The notes under the pieces: generated by a model
Database searches by the model: none
Told to the model about the DNA's origin: nothing
Seen by the model: only the letters and a program-made list of their open reading frames with translations
Translations under genes and position numbers: made by a program
DNA from: RGIG9115 sp045649825
GTDB lineage: Bacteria > Bacillota > Clostridia > UBA1381
Assembly: GCA_045649825.1 (NCBI GenBank)
Contig: JAZRQO010000022.1
Span: 1-64,000 of the forward strand
Direction: 5' to 3'
DNA length: 64,000 bases
Shown here: positions 52,409 to 61,284 of the stretch, piece after piece
Position numbering within the stretch: the first letter of the stretch is position 1
How the letters are laid out: every line of letters begins with the position of its first letter

Positions 52409-53113
52409 TTGGATAAATTTTTGATTATAGTTTCATTTTTGCTCCCATATCTTTTGGGTAGCGTTAATTTTTCAATACTCATATCAAAAAAAATAAGCGG
52501 TACTGACATAAGAGAATCAGGCTCGGGTAATGCAGGAGCCACAAATATGCTCCGTACTCACGGAAAAAAAGCCGCAATTTTAACGCTTGTTCTCGACGTT
52601 TTAAAAGGTGTTATTGCAGTTTTGTTTGGAAATCTTATTGCAAATCTTGCACTGTATCATATAGTGCCCGTTGGAGCAGGGACCGGATTGGCGGTAGAGA
52701 AAGAGGTTTTTGAAGCAATCCGAAATCAGCTCCCTTATTATAATCTCCTTGCAGGTTTAGGTGCTGTGCTTGGCCATAATTTTCCCCTTTATTTTAAATT
52801 CAGAGGCGGAAAAGGAGTAGCAACAAGCCTTGGTGTTATGATTGCCCTTAATTGGCAGATTGCACTTATAGCACTTATTTTTGCACTTGCAATAATGGCA
52901 ATTACAAGATATGTTTCACTCGGCTCTGTTATGGCAGCTATTATTTATGTTGCAGTGAGCCTCAGTTATATGCTGTTTGCAAGCAATTTTACAATTCCAA
53001 GATTGTTGTTTGATATAATTTTTGCAGGTCTTCTTATATTCAGACACCGCAGTAACATCAAAAGGCTACTGACGGGAACTGAGCATAAGCTTGGAGAGAA
53101 GAGAGAGGGGTAA
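52409..53113 (+). CDS. plsY: Acyl-phosphate:glycerol-3-phosphate acyltransferase
   Basis: A 234-residue membrane enzyme making lysophosphatidate from acyl-phosphate. The first motif GSGNAGATNMLRT (about 38-50) and the loop GHNFPLYFKFRGGKGVATS (about 122-140) are the conserved active-site loops. It has five or so membrane helices. It is longer than the usual ~200 residues because of an extra segment near 80-110. The start is TTG at 52409 behind AGAAAGGAGTTTACCC. gpsA follows, so both glycerol phosphate synthesis steps are together. Confidence 0.94.
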   Translation: MDKFLIIVSFLLPYLLGSVNFSILISKKISGTDIRESGSGNAGATNMLRTHGKKAAILTLVLDVLKGVIAVLFGNLIANLALYHIVPVGAGTGLAVEKEVFEAIRNQLPYYNLLAGLGAVLGHNFPLYFKFRGGKGVATSLGVMIALNWQIALIALIFALAIMAITRYVSLGSVMAAIIYVAVSLSYMLFASNFTIPRLLFDIIFAGLLIFRHRSNIKRLLTGTEHKLGEKREG

Positions 53114-53121
53114 AGGCTTTA

Positions 53122-54108
53122 ATGAAAATAGCAGTAATTGGTTCGGGCAGTTGGGGAACGGCGATGGCAATCCTTCTTGCCAAAAAGGACTATAATATTT
53201 ATCTTTGGTCGTGGCAGCAGGAAGAAACCGACCGTTTGAATCTTCACCGTGAAAACAGAGAATTTTTACCTGGTATTTCATTACCTCAGAATATTGTATG
53301 TTCCCATGATATGGAGTTTTGTGTAAAGGATGCAGATCTTATAATAACCGCAGTACCAAGTATTGCAACGCGTTCTACAGCAAAGCAGCTTGGAGCTGTT
53401 GTGGCAGAGGGGCAGAAGATTCTGAATATTTCAAAAGGTCTTGAAGAGGAAACCTTGCTCAGACTTTCACAGGTGTATAAATCGGAAATCCCACAGGCAA
53501 TTGTTTCTGTTATGAGTGGACCTTCCCATGCAGAAGAAGTAAGCAAAGGATTGCCTACAACTAATGTGGTAGCATCAGATAAGCTTGAAACTTCTGAGTG
53601 GATTCAGGAAGTTATTATGAATGAGGTATTCAGAATATATACCTCCGACGATATTACGGGTGTTGAACTGGGCGGAGCACTTAAAAATGTTATTGCCCTG
53701 TGTGCCGGAATATGCGACGGTCTTGGCTACGGTGATAACACAAAAGCAGCACTTATGACGCGAGGTATTGCTGAAATAAAACGGCTTGGAGTGGCACTTG
53801 GCGCAAAGGCTGAAACCTTTTCGGGACTTTCCGGCGTGGGTGACCTTATAGTAACCTGCACTAGTATGCATTCGAGAAACAGACGTGCCGGTATTCTTAT
53901 CGGGCAAGGGAAGACACTTGAAGAAACTCTTAAAGAGGTGCATATGGTGGTAGAGGGTGTAAATACAGCCTCTGCTGCATATAAGCTTGCACAAAAAATG
54001 AATGTTACCATGCCTATAACAGAAGAGGCATGTAATATACTATATAAAAACAAATCTCCCCGTGAAGCGGTTTATTCGCTTATGACAAGGGAAAAGAAAG
54101 CAGAATAG
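53122..54108 (+). CDS. gpsA: Glycerol-3-phosphate dehydrogenase [NAD(P)+]
   Basis: A 328-residue enzyme making sn-glycerol-3-phosphate from dihydroxyacetone phosphate. The dinucleotide motif is GSGSWGTAMAILLAKK (residues 7-22). The catalytic blocks MSGPSHAEEVSKGLPT and GALKNVIALCAGICDGLGYG (catalytic lysine) are present. It provides the acceptor for plsY immediately upstream. The ATG follows GAGAGGGGTAAAGGCTTTA. Confidence 0.95.
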   Translation: MKIAVIGSGSWGTAMAILLAKKDYNIYLWSWQQEETDRLNLHRENREFLPGISLPQNIVCSHDMEFCVKDADLIITAVPSIATRSTAKQLGAVVAEGQKILNISKGLEEETLLRLSQVYKSEIPQAIVSVMSGPSHAEEVSKGLPTTNVVASDKLETSEWIQEVIMNEVFRIYTSDDITGVELGGALKNVIALCAGICDGLGYGDNTKAALMTRGIAEIKRLGVALGAKAETFSGLSGVGDLIVTCTSMHSRNRRAGILIGQGKTLEETLKEVHMVVEGVNTASAAYKLAQKMNVTMPITEEACNILYKNKSPREAVYSLMTREKKAE

Positions 54109-54119
54109 GAGGATTTATT

Positions 54120-54476
54120 ATGGCTATAGAATTCAAAAACGAATACGGAATTATATCCATATCATCAAAGCTTATTTCAGAGATTGCGGCAAATGAAGCT
54201 GAAAGCTGCTACGGAGTTGTGGGTATGGCATCACGTAGTGCCGCAAACGGACTTGTAAATCTGCTTAAAGGTGATAACAAGGGAAGAGGTGTTAAGGTAA
54301 CATCTCAGGATAACAAAGCAATTGTAGAACTTCATATTGTTGTAGAATTTGGAATAAATATCAATTCTATTTGCAAGAGCATTGCAAACAGGGTGAGATA
54401 CACCCTCGAATCAGTTGCAGGGGTTCCTGTGAAGAGCGTGAATATTCGTGTTGAGGGAATCAGAGTTTCTGAATAA
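54120..54476 (+). CDS. Asp23/Gls24 family envelope stress response protein
   Basis: A 118-residue protein of the Asp23/Gls24 (YloU) family. The pattern GIISISSKLISEIAANEAESCYGVVGM, then VELHIVVEFGININSICKSIANRVRYTLES, and the end VKSVNIRVEGIRV, is diagnostic. In Firmicutes it regularly precedes fakA-type and recG genes, as here. It may work in the cell envelope or stress response. The ATG follows TAGGAGGATTTATT. Confidence 0.93.
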   Translation: MAIEFKNEYGIISISSKLISEIAANEAESCYGVVGMASRSAANGLVNLLKGDNKGRGVKVTSQDNKAIVELHIVVEFGININSICKSIANRVRYTLESVAGVPVKSVNIRVEGIRVSE

Positions 54477-54484
54477 ACGGAAGG

Positions 54485-56128
54485 GTGAGTAAAATTAACA
54501 GGATAGACGGAAAAATGCTTGCCGGAATGATGATTTCGGGAGCTAATCATTTGTATAATCATAAAAGCGAAGTGGATGAGCTTAACGTGTTCCCTGTGCC
54601 TGACGGTGATACGGGAACAAATATGAGCCTCACTGCAATGGCAATGGCAGAAGAGCTTATGAAGCAGGAAATATCTGAGATTACATCTGTTGCAGACAAG
54701 ATGTCTTTTGCAACTTTAAGAGGTGCAAGAGGTAACTCAGGTGTTATTCTGTCACAGCTGTTTAAAGGTGTTTCAAAATCCCTTAAAGGCAAGGCAGATT
54801 GCTCTGTCAAGGAATTTGCCGATGCACTTGCGGAAGGTGCTCAGGTTGCGTATAAAGCGGTTATGAAGCCCACAGAGGGAACAATTCTCACGGTTGCCAG
54901 AGTTGCAGCAGAGGGAGCTGTTAAATCAGCAAAAACCGCTGATGATTTAATTGAAGTTATGAAGGGTTGCACAGAGGCGGGAGCAGAGGCTCTTGCACAA
55001 ACACCCGAGCTTCTTCCTCAGTTGAAAGCGGCAGGCGTAGTTGACGCAGGTGGCAGAGGTTGGCTCTATGTTCTTGAAGGCGCATATTCTTACCTTCAGA
55101 CTGGTGAAGTAATCCAGCCCGAATCTGTTCCTGTACCCCGCAAAATCAAAGTTGCGGTTAAGGAGCCTGAAAAGCAAACAGATATCAAGTTTATGTACTG
55201 CACAGAGTTTATTATAAAGCGTTATGATTCCTCAAGCGATGTTGACTCATTCAGAGGAACAATTTCACCTAAAGGTGATTGTATGCTTGTAATTGATGAT
55301 GATGAAATTGTAAAAGTACATATCCATACCAATAATCCCGGATTTGTACTTGAGAATGCAGTAAAGCTTGGCGAGCTTGTTGATATCAAAATTGATAACA
55401 TGAAGTTCCAGCACAACACTATTATAGAAAACTCTATGAAGGAAGAACCGCCAAAAGAGAATAAGCCTCTTGATGAATATGGTTTTGTGGCAGTTTGTGC
55501 AGGAAAGGGTGTTTCCGGAATTCTTACCGACCTTGGTGTAACAAGAGTTATCGAGGGCGGTCAGACTATGAATCCCAGCACAAACGATATATTAAAGGCA
55601 GTAGGAAAGATAAATGCCAAAAATATTTTTGTTTTTCCCAACAACAAGAATATTATCATGGCAGCAACTCAGGCTGCCGAAATTGCAGATACAAATGTTA
55701 TTGTTATTCCAACAACGTCTATACCTCAGTGTGTGACGGCGATGATGGCTTTTAATCCTAAAAAAGATGCGGCGGCGAATGAAAAAGCACTGAGCCGTGC
55801 AATGCGTGAGGTTAAATCTGCGCAGGTGACTTTTGCAGTACGTGACACTGAATATGAAGGTCATAAAATAAAAAAAGGTGATATTCTCGGCATTATTGAG
55901 GGTAAAATCAAAGCGATTGGTAAATCCCCTGAAGCAGTTGCTCAGACGCTTATTGACAGAATGGTGGATGAGGACAGCGAATTTATTACCGTATACAGCG
56001 GAAAATCTTGTAAGAAACAAGCACCCGAGGAGCTTCTCGAAGCTTTGGAAAGCAAGTTTGATGACTGTGAGGTTGCACTCAAGAAGGGCGGCCAGCCACT
56101 TTATTATTATATAATTTCCGTTGAGTAA
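54485..56128 (+). CDS. fakA: DAK2 domain protein, FakA-like (YloV)
   Basis: A 547-residue protein with an N-terminal DAK2/DhaL kinase domain (ELNVFPVPDGDTGTNMSLTAMAMA, GARGNSGVILSQLFKG) and a C-terminal FakA-type region (GLRVxxG-like TDLGVTRVIEGGQTMNPST). Fatty acid kinase FakA phosphorylates fatty acids bound by FakB. The start is uncertain: the drawn GTG 54485 lies inside the best ribosome site (GGAAGGGTGA), while ATT 54494 would give MNRIDGKMLAGMMISGAN, close to other family starts, with normal spacing. It is eight bases after the Asp23 gene and before recG. Confidence 0.88.
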   Translation: MSKINRIDGKMLAGMMISGANHLYNHKSEVDELNVFPVPDGDTGTNMSLTAMAMAEELMKQEISEITSVADKMSFATLRGARGNSGVILSQLFKGVSKSLKGKADCSVKEFADALAEGAQVAYKAVMKPTEGTILTVARVAAEGAVKSAKTADDLIEVMKGCTEAGAEALAQTPELLPQLKAAGVVDAGGRGWLYVLEGAYSYLQTGEVIQPESVPVPRKIKVAVKEPEKQTDIKFMYCTEFIIKRYDSSSDVDSFRGTISPKGDCMLVIDDDEIVKVHIHTNNPGFVLENAVKLGELVDIKIDNMKFQHNTIIENSMKEEPPKENKPLDEYGFVAVCAGKGVSGILTDLGVTRVIEGGQTMNPSTNDILKAVGKINAKNIFVFPNNKNIIMAATQAAEIADTNVIVIPTTSIPQCVTAMMAFNPKKDAAANEKALSRAMREVKSAQVTFAVRDTEYEGHKIKKGDILGIIEGKIKAIGKSPEAVAQTLIDRMVDEDSEFITVYSGKSCKKQAPEELLEALESKFDDCEVALKKGGQPLYYYIISVE

Positions 56129-56140
56129 AGGATGATGGAG

Positions 56141-58171
56141 ATGGACAGAGATATTCAGTTTTTAAAAGGAGTGGGCAATGCAAGAGCTATTTCTTTTGCA
56201 AGGCTTGGCATTAAAACTGTAGGTGATTTGTTGTACTTCTTTCCAAGAAGCTACGAAGACCGTTCTATGTCCAAAAATATTGAAGACTGCGTAATCGGAG
56301 AAACGGTATGCCTAAGCATTACCGTTTCTTCTGCTGTTCGTGAAACAAGATTCAGGCGCAATATGGCTATTTACTCTGCACTTGTAACTGACAGAACAGG
56401 TACAATGGAAGCTGTCTGGTTCAATAACAAATATATAAAAAGCCGTATAAGTCCCGGTATGGAACTTGTAATGTATGGCAAAATCGGAAACAGGCGAGGA
56501 AAGCTGTGTATCGAAAACCCTATTTTTGAAAACAGAGGCGAGGGTAAATACACAGGTAAAATAGTACCTATATATCCTCTTACGGGCGGGCTTGTTCAGA
56601 AGAATATTCAGAGTATTATGGAGCTTGCTATTGAAAGTGCAGACGGAATTTCTGAATATATACCGTCTGAAATACTAAGTAAATATAAGATTTCCGGTAT
56701 TCAATACAGTATGAAAAATATACATTTTCCCGAAAGTCTTGACCATTATAGAAAAGCCCGTGAGCGTTTTGTGTTTGAAGAGTTGCTTATACTTCAGCTT
56801 GCTCTATCAGCTCAAAAAGGGACTTTTTCGAAAACTCCGGGATATATTTTTGAAAATATATCAGGAGGAGAGCTTATAAAGAATAATATTCCATATAAGC
56901 TAACAAATGCTCAGAAGCGAACTGTTAACGAGATTATTGCAGATTTTAAATCGGGCAAACAGATGAACCGTCTTGTTCAGGGAGATGTGGGATCAGGTAA
57001 AACCGTAGTTGCAGCAATGGCAATGTTCCTTGCGTGGCGTAACGGCTTTCAAAGTGTGCTCATGGCACCTACAGAAATTCTTGCATCTCAGCATTATGAA
57101 TCCTTAAAGGAAACATTCAAGGGAACTGGTATCAATGTTGTCCTGCTCACGGGCGGAATAAGTCAGTTGGATAAAAGGCTGGCTTACGACAGCATAGAAT
57201 CAGGCCTTGCGGATGTGATAGTGGGAACTCATGCAGTTATTGAAAAGAAGGCGGTATATAATAATCTTGGGCTTGTTATTGCTGATGAACAGCATCGTTT
57301 TGGCGTAGGACAGAGAGCAAAGCTTTGTGCCAAAGGTGCTAATCCCCATATGCTCATTATGTCTGCAACTCCCATTCCGAGAACTCTTGCACTTATTCTT
57401 TATGGTGACCTTGATATTTCGGTTATAGATGAACTTCCCCCGGGAAGAAAGCCTGTTAAAACCTACTCTGTGGGCGAAGATATGAGAAAGCGTATTTATG
57501 CTTTTGTTGAAAAAAATATAAAAGAGGGGCGCCAGGCATATGTTGTTTGCCCTCTGATTGAAGAAACAGAGGCTTCTGATTTGCAGGATGTAGAAAATTT
57601 GACTGCAAATTTAAGAGAAGTTTTCCCAAAAATTCCAATAGGTATTATGCACGGTAAGATGAAGCCCGGAGAAAAGGATGAAGTAATGTCCCGTTTTAGC
57701 AGCGGAGAAATAAAAATTCTTGTTTCTACAACGGTTATTGAGGTTGGCGTAAACGTGCCTAATGCAACTGTTATGATAATAGAAAATGCAGAGAGATTTG
57801 GGCTTTCGCAGCTTCATCAGCTAAGGGGCAGAGTGGGAAGAGGCACAGACCAGGCTTATTGCATTCTTTTTGCTCATGGAAATGGTGAAGTTACAAGAAA
57901 AAGAATGGAAACTATGTGTGTTTCAAATGACGGCTTTTATATTTCCGAACAAGACCTCAATCTTCGCGGCCCGGGTGACTTTTTCGGAACACGTCAGCAT
58001 GGACTTCCTGAGATGAAAATAGCAAATCTGTTTCAGGACAGAGATGTTCTTAAAAAAGCGCAGGAGGCGGCAATGTTCGTATTGGAAAACGATTTGCTTT
58101 TTACTGATGAATACGCACCGCTTCGTGGCAGATGCGATAAATTGATAGAAAATGCAGGCATTCTTAACTGA
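56141..58171 (+). CDS. recG: ATP-dependent DNA helicase RecG
   Basis: A 676-residue branch-migration helicase acting on stalled forks and Holliday junctions. The N-terminal wedge/OB domain includes LLYFFPRSYEDRS; the helicase core has Walker A QGDVGSGKTVVAAMAM, the DEAH-type box ADEQHRFG and motif SATPIPRTLALILYGD, and motif VI HQLRGRVGRGTDQAYC. I use ATG 56141, eight bases after AAAGGA; in-frame ATGs at 56132 and 56135 are too close to that site. It follows fakA by a few bases. Confidence 0.95.
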   Translation: MDRDIQFLKGVGNARAISFARLGIKTVGDLLYFFPRSYEDRSMSKNIEDCVIGETVCLSITVSSAVRETRFRRNMAIYSALVTDRTGTMEAVWFNNKYIKSRISPGMELVMYGKIGNRRGKLCIENPIFENRGEGKYTGKIVPIYPLTGGLVQKNIQSIMELAIESADGISEYIPSEILSKYKISGIQYSMKNIHFPESLDHYRKARERFVFEELLILQLALSAQKGTFSKTPGYIFENISGGELIKNNIPYKLTNAQKRTVNEIIADFKSGKQMNRLVQGDVGSGKTVVAAMAMFLAWRNGFQSVLMAPTEILASQHYESLKETFKGTGINVVLLTGGISQLDKRLAYDSIESGLADVIVGTHAVIEKKAVYNNLGLVIADEQHRFGVGQRAKLCAKGANPHMLIMSATPIPRTLALILYGDLDISVIDELPPGRKPVKTYSVGEDMRKRIYAFVEKNIKEGRQAYVVCPLIEETEASDLQDVENLTANLREVFPKIPIGIMHGKMKPGEKDEVMSRFSSGEIKILVSTTVIEVGVNVPNATVMIIENAERFGLSQLHQLRGRVGRGTDQAYCILFAHGNGEVTRKRMETMCVSNDGFYISEQDLNLRGPGDFFGTRQHGLPEMKIANLFQDRDVLKKAQEAAMFVLENDLLFTDEYAPLRGRCDKLIENAGILN

Positions 58172-58184
58172 CATATTTTACTTT

Positions 58185-58213
58185 GTATAAAAATTGCTTT
58201 TGCGGTTAAATTA
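58185..58213 (+). promoter_or_regulatory. Possible sigma-G-type promoter of the SASP gene
   Basis: GTATA (58185-58189) and TAAATTA (58207-58213) with a 17-base spacer resemble the forespore sigma-G pattern (about G-ATR at -35 and CATNHTA at -10). The -10 is imperfect. A ten-base perfect inverted repeat (58214-58223 with 58226-58235) follows in the leader. Confidence 0.35.
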
Positions 58214-58257
58214 CATTTGAGTTAAAACTCAAATGCAATAATCGGAGGAGTATATAT

Positions 58258-58437
58258 ATGTCAAAGAGTAAGGAAGTAAAAGCTGCCAATGAAAGATTTA
58301 AGATGGAGGTTGCAAATGAACTTGGACTTAACCTTAGCAAAAAATCTATGAGCGAGCTTTCAGCTCAGGAAACAGGCAGAATCGGTGGCAGAATGGTTAA
58401 AAAAATGATAGAGGAATATCAGAAGAATATGAAATAA
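58258..58437 (+). CDS. Small acid-soluble spore protein, alpha/beta type
   Basis: A 59-residue protein. The segments ANERFKMEVANELGLNL, including the germination protease site region (ME-VANELG), and TGRIGGRMVKKMIEEY, with the GG turn and helical DNA-binding end, are diagnostic for alpha/beta SASPs. These coat spore DNA and protect it from UV and heat. The ATG follows CGGAGGAGTATATAT. It is a single gene after recG. It is good evidence that the organism makes spores. Confidence 0.93.
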   Translation: MSKSKEVKAANERFKMEVANELGLNLSKKSMSELSAQETGRIGGRMVKKMIEEYQKNMK

Positions 58438-58440
58438 TAA

Positions 58441-58464
58441 GGCGTGCTGCTTTTGCAGCACACC
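58441..58464 (+). terminator. Hairpin after the SASP gene
   Basis: GGCGTGCTGC and GCAGCACACC pair (one mismatch) around TTTT, three bases after the stop codon. There is no T-run, so it may protect the message end rather than terminate. Confidence 0.45.
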
Positions 58465-58478
58465 TTCAGAGGTATAAA

Positions 58479-58736
58479 ATGCATTATACATATATTCTGC
58501 GTTGCGGTGACGGAACGCTCTATTGCGGTTATGCAACAAATCCTGAAAAACGGGCGGAAGTGCATAATTCAGGAAAAGGTGCAAAGTATACAAGGTCCAG
58601 GCTTCCTGTTGAGCTTGTGTATAAAGAGGCATTTGAAACAAAACAGGAAGCACTAAGGCGTGAGTGTGCTATAAAAAAACTCACACGAAGTGAAAAATTG
58701 AAGCTTATAACAGGAGTGATTAACAGTGAGGATTGA
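58479..58736 (+). CDS. GIY-YIG nuclease family protein (UPF0213)
   Basis: An 85-residue single-domain GIY-YIG protein of the YhbQ/YazA group. The motif YTYILRCGDGTLYCGYAT gives the paired Tyr-Ile-Leu / Tyr-Cys-Gly catalytic strand, followed by R in PEKRAEVHNSGKGAKYTRSRLPVELVY. Such proteins are presumed DNA endonucleases with unknown targets. The ATG follows AGAGGTATAAA. Its end overlaps the metF start by 11 bases, an accidental-looking coupling. Confidence 0.9.
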   Translation: MHYTYILRCGDGTLYCGYATNPEKRAEVHNSGKGAKYTRSRLPVELVYKEAFETKQEALRRECAIKKLTRSEKLKLITGVINSED

Positions 58737-59589
58737 TGAAGCTCTTAAACAAAACAGAAACATATTATCGTTTGAAGTTTTCCCGCCTAAGCCCGGCGGT
58801 GATGTAGAGCATATAAGGTGTGCTGTAAAGGAAATTGCAGCTCTCAAGCCTGATTTTATGAGTGTTACATATGGTGCAGGCGGGGGAAATTCAAAAAATA
58901 CCCTTGAAATTGCGAAAGATGTTCAGAATAGTGGAGTTACTGCACTTGCACATCTTACCTGCATAGGTGCGACAAAACAAACCATAATAGAACGACTTCA
59001 AGCATTTAGGGAAGCAGGCATTGAAAATGTACTTGCACTTCGGGGTGACCGACCGAAGGATATGCCTGCAGATTTTAAAGGTGACTATACATACGCTTCA
59101 GAGCTTGTGAATGAAATAAATGATTTCGGTGGATTTTGTGTTGGTGCTGCTTGCTATCCTGAAGGGCATACTGAGTGTATAAGCCGAAGCAAAGACCTTG
59201 AAAATTTAAAAATAAAAGTTGAAAACGGGTGTTCGTTTTTAGCTACTCAAATGTTTTTTGATAACAGCACTCTTTACAGCTTTCTTTACAGACTTTCAGA
59301 GAAAAATATAAATGTTCCTGTGATTGCAGGTGTAATGCCCGTAACTAACGGAAAGCAAATTGCGCGTTCCTGTGAGCTTTCGGGAACTAGTCTGCCGTCA
59401 AGGTTCAGAATGATAGTTGACAAATATGGAGATAATCCTGCTGCTATGAAGCAAGCGGGAATTGCTTATGCTACAGAGCAGATTATAGACCTTTTTGCAA
59501 ATGGTGTAAGGGCGGTACACGTTTATACAATGAATAAACCTGATGTTGCAAAAGCAATTCTTGATAATGTATCGGAGATAATCAAATGA
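58726..59589 (+). CDS. metF: Methylenetetrahydrofolate reductase
   Basis: A 287-residue FAD-dependent barrel enzyme reducing 5,10-methylene- to 5-methyltetrahydrofolate. The start FEVFPPKPGGDVEHI with catalytic Glu, LAHLTCIGATKQ, and VLALRGDRPKD are diagnostic. GTG 58726 is the start, with CAGGAGTG ten bases upstream. The stop overlaps the next gene by four bases (ATGA), coupling it to the MetH-activation protein and pointing to methionine synthesis. Confidence 0.94.
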   Translation: MRIDEALKQNRNILSFEVFPPKPGGDVEHIRCAVKEIAALKPDFMSVTYGAGGGNSKNTLEIAKDVQNSGVTALAHLTCIGATKQTIIERLQAFREAGIENVLALRGDRPKDMPADFKGDYTYASELVNEINDFGGFCVGAACYPEGHTECISRSKDLENLKIKVENGCSFLATQMFFDNSTLYSFLYRLSEKNINVPVIAGVMPVTNGKQIARSCELSGTSLPSRFRMIVDKYGDNPAAMKQAGIAYATEQIIDLFANGVRAVHVYTMNKPDVAKAILDNVSEIIK

Positions 59590-60236
59590 GAGAGCCTAGA
59601 AGTGTAAGCAGAACAGAAGTATATAGGTATATGGGTTTCCGTGACGGTTTTCCCGAACCTCATCTCCAGGAAATTTATGAGGATGTAATCGCCAGAGTGG
59701 CTGAGGCGGCAGTCCCGAAATTTTGCTCGGCTGATATTTCGGTTTCGGTACGGGAAGATGATGTTGTATTAGGCTCCTTTTCAGTTAAGAGCAAATCTTT
59801 GGCAAATCACCTGTCAGATTGCAGTGAGGCTGTTATTTTTGCAGCTACCCTTGGTAGTGGAGTTGATATGCTTATATACAAGTATTCTATGTTGTCGCCT
59901 GCAAAGGCAGTAGCGGCACAAGCGGCGGCAACTGCTATGATAGAGATGTATGCTGATGATATTTGTGAAATTATTTCAAATGAAGAGCAAAGTAAAAATA
60001 GGTTTATTACTTCCAGATTCAGCCCGGGTTACGGTGATTTGACGCTTGACTGTCAGAGTAAAATACTTGATTTTCTCGGAACAGGGAAGAAAATAGGACT
60101 TTGTCTTACTGACGCCGATATGCTAACGCCCGTAAAGTCAATCACGGCTGTGGTGGGCAAATGCTGCCATAATCCTTGCAAACAAGCAAATAGTTGCAGT
60201 GAATGTACTTTGAAAAACTGTATGTTCAGAAAATAA
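59586..60236 (+). CDS. Vitamin B12-dependent methionine synthase activation domain protein
   Basis: A 216-residue stand-alone version of the MetH activation (AdoMet-binding) domain. The conserved block SRFSPGYGDLTLDCQSKIL and LTPVKSITAVVG match. Its C-terminal end is cysteine-rich (CCHNPCKQANSCSECTLKNC). In organisms with split MetH this protein reactivates cob(II)alamin using AdoMet. The catalytic MetH part is not in this window. It overlaps metF by four bases and is followed by a strong terminator. Confidence 0.9.
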   Translation: MREPRSVSRTEVYRYMGFRDGFPEPHLQEIYEDVIARVAEAAVPKFCSADISVSVREDDVVLGSFSVKSKSLANHLSDCSEAVIFAATLGSGVDMLIYKYSMLSPAKAVAAQAAATAMIEMYADDICEIISNEEQSKNRFITSRFSPGYGDLTLDCQSKILDFLGTGKKIGLCLTDADMLTPVKSITAVVGKCCHNPCKQANSCSECTLKNCMFRK

Positions 60237-60247
60237 ATTGAAACTTC

Positions 60248-60315
60248 AAGAATGGCACAAATTTTGTGGTTGGTTAATCTTACCAACTATATGAAATTGC
60301 CATTCTTCTTTTTTT
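60248..60315 (+). terminator. Terminator after the metF operon
   Basis: The outer stem AAGAATGGCA / TGCCATTCTT encloses a smaller hairpin, and a run CTTTTTTTG follows. It lies 11 bases past the stop. Confidence 0.85.
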
Positions 60316-60353
60316 GTCAATTAAATGAATTTATATGGAATTAATGTAAATAA

Positions 60354-60382
60354 TTGACAATTTATGTTTTATATGTTAGAAT
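60354..60382 (+). promoter_or_regulatory. Promoter of the small membrane proteins at 60479
   Basis: TTGACA (60354-60359) and TAGAAT (60377-60382) are 17 bases apart, with TATGT before the -10. Confidence 0.65.
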
Positions 60383-60478
60383 TTAGGTGTATTCAGATAT
60401 TGTTTTGTTATTCTGATAACTGATACCAATATTGGCAGTGTCAGTAAAATGCATTTATTAAAGTCATAAGAGGGTGAT

Positions 60479-60934
60479 ATGTTGACATCAGGAAAAGGCT
60501 ATCCGTCTTTATTAAAGCGTACTGTCCAGATTTTCGGTATTGAAATTGTGTTATCATTAATAGGAGTATTATTGGTTGTGTCAGGCTTTGTGCCGATGAA
60601 TTACTCAGCATACATTAATCTTATCCTGGTTTTGCAGCTTGTAAAGATTATTGTTTTATGGCGATTGTTTACACGCAGCATTTACAAGATAAAGGATGTA
60701 ACATTACACAGAAGAGTGACTTTAACAGCTTATGCCATTGTTACGGCGGTGGTGTGGGTAATGGCTTTTTTTAATATTGAACCTGTTTACACTTATTTGT
60801 TTTTTATGTTCAAGATTTTAAGATATATAGGACATACAAGATTTCTGTCGGCAGTTTTTGTAAGCTTGTACAATTTTATTCTTGTGATATTTATATCGGG
60901 TATATTTGTGCAGCAGATAAGACGTTATATGTAA
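60479..60934 (+). CDS. Hypothetical four-helix membrane protein
   Basis: A 151-residue protein with four hydrophobic helices (about residues 16-37, 42-62, 79-95 and 122-144). I do not recognise a family. It has short basic loops (RRVTLTA, SIYKIKD). The ATG is preceded by AGAGGGTGAT. A 67-residue single-helix gene follows 40 bases later, probably in the same transcript. Confidence 0.6.
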   Translation: MLTSGKGYPSLLKRTVQIFGIEIVLSLIGVLLVVSGFVPMNYSAYINLILVLQLVKIIVLWRLFTRSIYKIKDVTLHRRVTLTAYAIVTAVVWVMAFFNIEPVYTYLFFMFKILRYIGHTRFLSAVFVSLYNFILVIFISGIFVQQIRRYM

Positions 60935-60974
60935 TTTGTTTAAGATTGACTTTTAAGTAAAGGGGCGTTAAATT

Positions 60975-61178
60975 ATGAGTCTTATTATTTTTGCTTGTAT
61001 TTTGATTTTTGTTGTTTATATTGTAAGGATAAACAGCGGAAATTTTATTAAAGAGAAAACGTATATTTTAACAGAGATTGAGCGTTCGGGGAGTGATAAT
61101 GAACGTAAGCACTGGGAAAGTATGCTTGTAAGATTATACCTGGAGAGTATTCCGATTATAGGTTATTTCTTCTCTTAA
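60975..61178 (+). CDS. Hypothetical small single-helix membrane protein
   Basis: A 67-residue protein with an N-terminal membrane helix (about residues 3-19) and a charged, mostly helical tail (EKTYILTEIERSGSDNERKHWESMLVRLYLES) ending in a hydrophobic SIPIIGYFFS. No family recognised. The ATG follows AAAGGGGCGTTAAATT. A terminator follows. Confidence 0.6.
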   Translation: MSLIIFACILIFVVYIVRINSGNFIKEKTYILTEIERSGSDNERKHWESMLVRLYLESIPIIGYFFS

Positions 61179-61198
61179 AACTTGAATATTGATTGTTT

Positions 61199-61236
61199 TA
61201 AGCACACAGTTTGGGTTAACTGTGTGCTTATTTGTT
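61199..61236 (+). terminator. Terminator before the PfkB kinase gene
   Basis: Twelve-pair stem AAGCACACAGTT / AACTGTGTGCTT with a six-base loop, then ATTTGTTT. It separates the small membrane genes from the kinase. Confidence 0.75.
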
Positions 61237-61284
61237 TAAAGTTTTTTTAAATGGAAACACTAAAACAAAAAAAGGCGGGAATAT

